Assembly (NCBI GenBank): GCA_963590435.1
Contig: CAVAPG010000072.1
Location: forward strand, 1 to 8,081
DNA length: 8,081 nucleotides
From: F23-B02 sp963590435
Lineage (GTDB): Bacteria; Bacillota; Clostridia; Oscillospirales; Oscillospiraceae
Reading direction: 5' to 3'
Made by a program: the position numbers and the translations under genes. The notes beneath the pieces are model-generated. The model saw nothing but the letters and a program-made list of their open reading frames with translations. It was not told where the DNA came from and did not search any database. Shown here in pieces: positions 6,010-8,081 of this stretch (positions within the stretch are counted from its first letter, which is position 1; every line of letters begins with the position of its first letter).

Positions 6010-7638
6010 TTACTGTTTTTTAGTGTTCTCAGCTGTCGTAAGATTATCGGCTATTACCTTACTGTCTTTGCCGTCAAACAAAACCAGATTATAGACAACA
6101 TCCGTTCCGTCATCAGTAAGATATTTCTTGTACATAAAGCAATCGCTGTCTATCGTATTGGCATAAATGTAATCATCATGCGCCTTTCCGTCTGAAAGTG
6201 AATATGTCAAAACTTCACCCGCGATTTTAGTGCTTTCTTTATCTTTCAAAGAATATTTCATGAGGGTGCCACAATATCTGCTACCGACTTTCTCAAGGTC
6301 TTCAAAGTAGTAGACATATTTTGCATCATCAGAAATGCAAAACAGAGGACTATATACACCTGCAGCCTCTGAGCTGATTTTTTCTGGGTCGCCCTTTCCT
6401 GTATAAGCAAACAGTGTCCACACATTACTGCCACCGAGATCTTTGTAATAGTAAATTGTTTCGCCGTCATTTGCCAGATAAAAACCTTCCACGTCTCCGG
6501 CGATCTTGGTTTCGTCTATTATCTCTCTTTCGGATAGCTTAGCAGAATACAGCCTGTCTTCTTCGTCCAAATAAATAATTTTGTCGTTAATAATTCTATA
6601 GTCCTGCAGATTTTCCGCTATTTTCTCTCTGTCGCCTTCCTTGTCTACCCAATACAAATCATAATTATAATAACTGTTCCCCGTGTAGCATGACACGTAA
6701 AAGCCCTTTATCGATGAAGTGCTTTCCGATACTTCGCCTTTATCCGTATAAATATCTTCCCACGATATATCGTTCGGAAGTCTATATTTTTCTGTATCGC
6801 CATTGACAGCAGCATAAAATACGCTGTTTTTCCGGTCTGTAAAAGTAATCAACGACATATCGTTATTATATTGCACGTTAATTACGCTGCCATCAACTGA
6901 GCACAGTACGTCCTTATCGCCATCCGCGTAGATATACACTCTTTCACCGCTACTTGAGCTTTCTTCTTCACTCCAAATCAATTTATCGGCATTCTCTGAA
7001 ATTGCCAAAAGTGTAACATCGTATATATTATCGTATGAAATTGTTGATAAGGTTACTGATTCAACGGAGTCGTTTTTCAAAATTCGTACAGATATTTTCA
7101 GATCTTTTATACTTTTTAAGCTCTCACGATTTTCGATTCCGTCAAACAAAACATACGCCATATCAAGGGAATCCTCTGTGTAAATCCGATTATACACCAG
7201 ACCGAATTTTACGATTTCTTTATCAGAAAAGGTATACCTATAGTATACGAACAAGTCGTCATTTGAATTATCGAATTGTTCTTTGTAAACAAGGCCTGAA
7301 TTTTCAAGTTTATCGACTTCAGACACATTCGACGCAATTTTTTCTGCCTCAACAGCATCAGCGGCAACAGCGTATAATGTTCCTTCGTCTGTTAGATATA
7401 CTATATTATTTCTGTCCGGAGTAACCGCTGCCCATTTGATGTCATCATCCAAATCACTAAGTTTCTTTGTTGTATATTTACCCGGCAGCATAGGAACAAC
7501 ATAACCCCCGTCTTCGCTGCGGGCACCTGTCAAAACAGAATTCTCTGCTTTTGAAGAGCTTGCCGAACTCACACCCGCACAAGCGCACAGTGACAAACAC
7601 ATAACGGCAGCTAGAATGTATGATACCACTTTTTTCAT
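6010..7638 (-). CDS. Lipoprotein with propeller-like repeats, function unknown
   Basis: A 542-residue exported lipoprotein. MKKVVSYILAAVMCLSLCAC is a typical lipoprotein signal peptide with lipobox LCAC and Cys20 as the lipidated residue, followed by a Ser-rich linker. The mature part repeats a short pattern of strand-rich units, for example NIVYLTDEGTLYAVAAD, KIIYLDEEDRLYSAKL, TIYYYKDLGGSNVWTLFAY and YVYYFEDLEK, each followed by a '+I(A/S)..' strand. This resembles TolB/DUF5050-type beta-propeller blades, so it may bind a ligand or partner outside the membrane. No catalytic motif is seen. The start is ATG 7638, with GAGAGGTG (7644-7651) five bases upstream; a TTG at 7671 in the same frame lies only about 8 bases from the predicted transcription start and would spoil the signal peptide. 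It is driven by a consensus promoter bearing a dyad and is divergent from a small HTH gene. Confidence 0.8.
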   Translation of the reverse strand: MKKVVSYILAAVMCLSLCACAGVSSASSSKAENSVLTGARSEDGGYVVPMLPGKYTTKKLSDLDDDIKWAAVTPDRNNIVYLTDEGTLYAVAADAVEAEKIASNVSEVDKLENSGLVYKEQFDNSNDDLFVYYRYTFSDKEIVKFGLVYNRIYTEDSLDMAYVLFDGIENRESLKSIKDLKISVRILKNDSVESVTLSTISYDNIYDVTLLAISENADKLIWSEEESSSSGERVYIYADGDKDVLCSVDGSVINVQYNNDMSLITFTDRKNSVFYAAVNGDTEKYRLPNDISWEDIYTDKGEVSESTSSIKGFYVSCYTGNSYYNYDLYWVDKEGDREKIAENLQDYRIINDKIIYLDEEDRLYSAKLSEREIIDETKIAGDVEGFYLANDGETIYYYKDLGGSNVWTLFAYTGKGDPEKISSEAAGVYSPLFCISDDAKYVYYFEDLEKVGSRYCGTLMKYSLKDKESTKIAGEVLTYSLSDGKAHDDYIYANTIDSDCFMYKKYLTDDGTDVVYNLVLFDGKDSKVIADNLTTAENTKKQ

Positions 7639-7643
7639 TATAA

Positions 7644-7651
7644 CACCTCTC
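7644..7651 (-). promoter_or_regulatory. Ribosome binding site that fixes the lipoprotein start
   Basis: Read on the minus strand, GAGAGGTG precedes ATG 7638 by five bases. The alternative in-frame start at 7671 has no such site. Confidence 0.75.
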
Positions 7652-7685
7652 TTACTTCTTAATTTTGTCAAAGTGGATAGTTATC

Positions 7686-7714
7686 ATTATAGCCCGTATA
7701 TGGGCTATTGTCAA
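7686..7714 (-). promoter_or_regulatory. Perfect consensus sigma-A promoter of the lipoprotein gene
   Basis: On the minus strand TTGACA (7714-7709) and TATAAT (7691-7686) are both exact consensus hexamers with a 17-base spacer, the optimal distance. The expected transcription start is near 7679, giving a leader of about 41 bases to ATG 7638. Such a strong core promoter is normally held in check by a repressor. Confidence 0.9.
7689..7708. promoter_or_regulatory. Dyad operator filling the lipoprotein promoter spacer
   Basis: ATAGCCC (7689-7695) and GGGCTAT (7702-7708) are perfect 7-bp inverted arms around 6 bases. The 20-bp dyad occupies the whole spacer between the -35 and -10 and overlaps half of the -10. 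A repressor bound here would block RNA polymerase. The adjacent HTH protein is the obvious candidate, but that is inference. Confidence 0.6.
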
Positions 7715-7736
7715 TAATAAGGCATCACCATATATA
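7708..7736 (+). promoter_or_regulatory. Candidate promoter of the small HTH gene, sharing the -35 region
   Basis: TTGTCA (7708-7713) is one base from the -35 consensus and lies 17 bases before TATATA (7731-7736), a weaker -10. Its -35 overlaps that of the opposite lipoprotein promoter, because TTGTCAA reads as a -35 on both strands. The expected start near 7743 leaves about 23 bases before the TTG start codon. Confidence 0.4.
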
Positions 7737-7740
7737 TGGT
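7727..7740. promoter_or_regulatory. Perfect 14-bp palindrome at the HTH gene's -10
   Basis: ACCATATATATGGT is a perfect palindrome covering the candidate -10 of the HTH gene. It has a different sequence from the neighbouring GGGCTAT dyad but a comparable position relative to its promoter, so it may be an autoregulatory operator. AT-rich palindromes arise by chance fairly easily. Confidence 0.4.
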
Positions 7741-7752
7741 ATATCTCTTTAT

Positions 7753-7760
7753 GGTGGTGA
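7753..7760 (+). promoter_or_regulatory. Ribosome binding site deciding a TTG start
   Basis: GGTGGTGA differs by one base from GGAGGTGA and sits five bases before TTG 7766. The upstream in-frame ATGs at 7736 and 7751 have no Shine-Dalgarno, and the second overlaps this site. Confidence 0.65.
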
Positions 7761-7765
7761 ATATA

Positions 7766-7975
7766 TTGATTTGCTATGACAAACTCTGGCATACTATGAA
7801 GTCAAAAGGTATCTCCCAATACAGGCTTATTAAAGAATTCAAGGTAAGTTCCGGGCAGCTTGATCGATTGCGTAAAAACGGGAATATCAGCACGTATACG
7901 TTGAATCAGTTATGTTCGATTTTGGATTGCAGCTTATCTGATATTGCAGAATATATACCAGACAGCGAAAAATAG
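7766..7975 (+). CDS. Small Cro/CI-type (XRE family) HTH regulator
   Basis: A 69-residue single-domain DNA-binding protein of the short Cro/CI type (HTH_26-like), read as MICYDKLWHTMKSKGIS with a TTG start. Relatives usually begin 'MISYDKLWKLL', which supports this start together with the GGTGGTGA site. The HTH runs through about residues 18-40 (SQYRLIKEFKVSSGQLDRLRKNG), and the end 'LNQLCSILDCSLSDIAEYI' is the standard family C-terminal helix pair. No ligand domain is present, so it probably acts as a simple dimeric repressor. It is divergent from the lipoprotein gene, from which it is separated by two palindromes in overlapping promoters, making it the likely regulator of that gene and of itself. 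The stop codon lies inside the terminator stem. Confidence 0.85.
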   Translation: MICYDKLWHTMKSKGISQYRLIKEFKVSSGQLDRLRKNGNISTYTLNQLCSILDCSLSDIAEYIPDSEK

Positions 7976-7998
7976 GCAGCCTTACGGCTGCCTATTTT
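7969..7998. terminator. Bidirectional intrinsic terminator between the HTH gene and yebC
   Basis: AAAATAGGCAGCC (7969-7981) pairs perfectly with GGCTGCCTATTTT (7986-7998) around a TTAC loop. The arms give a T-run at the end on both strands. It overlaps the HTH gene's stop codon and also lies 30 bases past the yebC stop on the other strand, so it can end both convergent genes. Confidence 0.92.
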
Positions 7999-8028
7999 GA
8001 TCGGTTATTATTCTTTATAATAATTATA

Positions 8029-8081
8029 TTACTCAGCGTCTTCCCAGTTGTGCCAGACGTTTTGGACGTCGTCGTTGTCTT
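8029..8081 (-). CDS. YebC/PmpR-family protein, extreme C-terminus (most of gene outside window)
   Basis: The last 16 codons and the TAA stop (8031-8029) are present on the minus strand and read DNDDVQNVWHNWEDAE. The pattern 'D.DDVQNVYHN.' is the conserved C-terminal end of the YebC/PmpR (TACO1) family, cytoplasmic proteins annotated as transcriptional regulators and shown in some bacteria to help translation of difficult proline-rich stretches. Only the tail is visible, so nothing can be said about the rest. Confidence 0.8.
   Translation of the reverse strand, partial: DNDDVQNVWHNWEDAE

Noticed and set aside
7035..7424. 129-codon plus-strand frame inside the lipoprotein gene
   Set aside because: Antisense to a convincing lipoprotein gene, with no ribosome binding site and low-complexity, basic composition typical of a shadow frame.
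1..8081. CRISPR arrays, tRNA or rRNA genes, insertion sequences, phage genes
   Set aside because: No regularly spaced repeats, cloverleaf-like segments, transposase motifs or terminal inverted repeats were seen by eye on either strand.

Overview
The window reads as a draft-genome or metagenome contig from an anaerobic member of the Bacillota, most likely a gut-type Clostridia (Oscillospirales or Lachnospirales-like). This rests on the low-to-moderate GC, strong AGGAGG-type ribosome binding sites, consensus sigma-A promoters, intrinsic terminators after most genes, a Gram-positive type lipoprotein, and an oxygen-sensitive glycyl radical enzyme. A run of exactly ten N at 4049-4058 marks a scaffold gap. 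The taxonomic call is an inference from style, not from a marker gene.

Layout, left to right: (1) the 3' end of a galactokinase gene (+), running toward a PucR/CdaR-type transcriptional regulator (-), with a hairpin between them that can serve both. (2) The regulator is transcribed divergently from a large glycyl radical enzyme (GRE, +), with an 184-bp intergenic region holding an extended -10 promoter, dyads and a terminator-like leader structure. (3) The GRE gene is broken by the N gap but is otherwise full length. It is closed by a strong intrinsic terminator. (4) After that terminator comes a soluble CapA/PGA_cap-family metallophosphoesterase-like gene (+), closed by its own terminator. 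(5) A 542-residue lipoprotein with propeller-like repeats lies on the minus strand, divergent from (6) a small Cro/CI-type HTH protein on the plus strand. Their promoters share one -35 region, and each carries a perfect inverted repeat. (7) The extreme C-terminus of a YebC/PmpR-family protein enters from the right edge (-).

Functional reading: the regulator, the GRE and the CapA-like protein probably form one local metabolic module. The regulator would sense a small molecule (it also has a CxxCxC cysteine cluster in its central region) and control the GRE. The GRE has both catalytic signatures (a Cys-loop cysteine and a C-terminal glycyl radical motif), but its loop reads GCLD rather than the GCVE of the well-known eliminases, so its substrate is not predictable here. 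No radical-SAM activase is encoded in the window. The lipoprotein and HTH pair is a separate surface-protein/regulator unit, and the flanking galactokinase and YebC genes are housekeeping.
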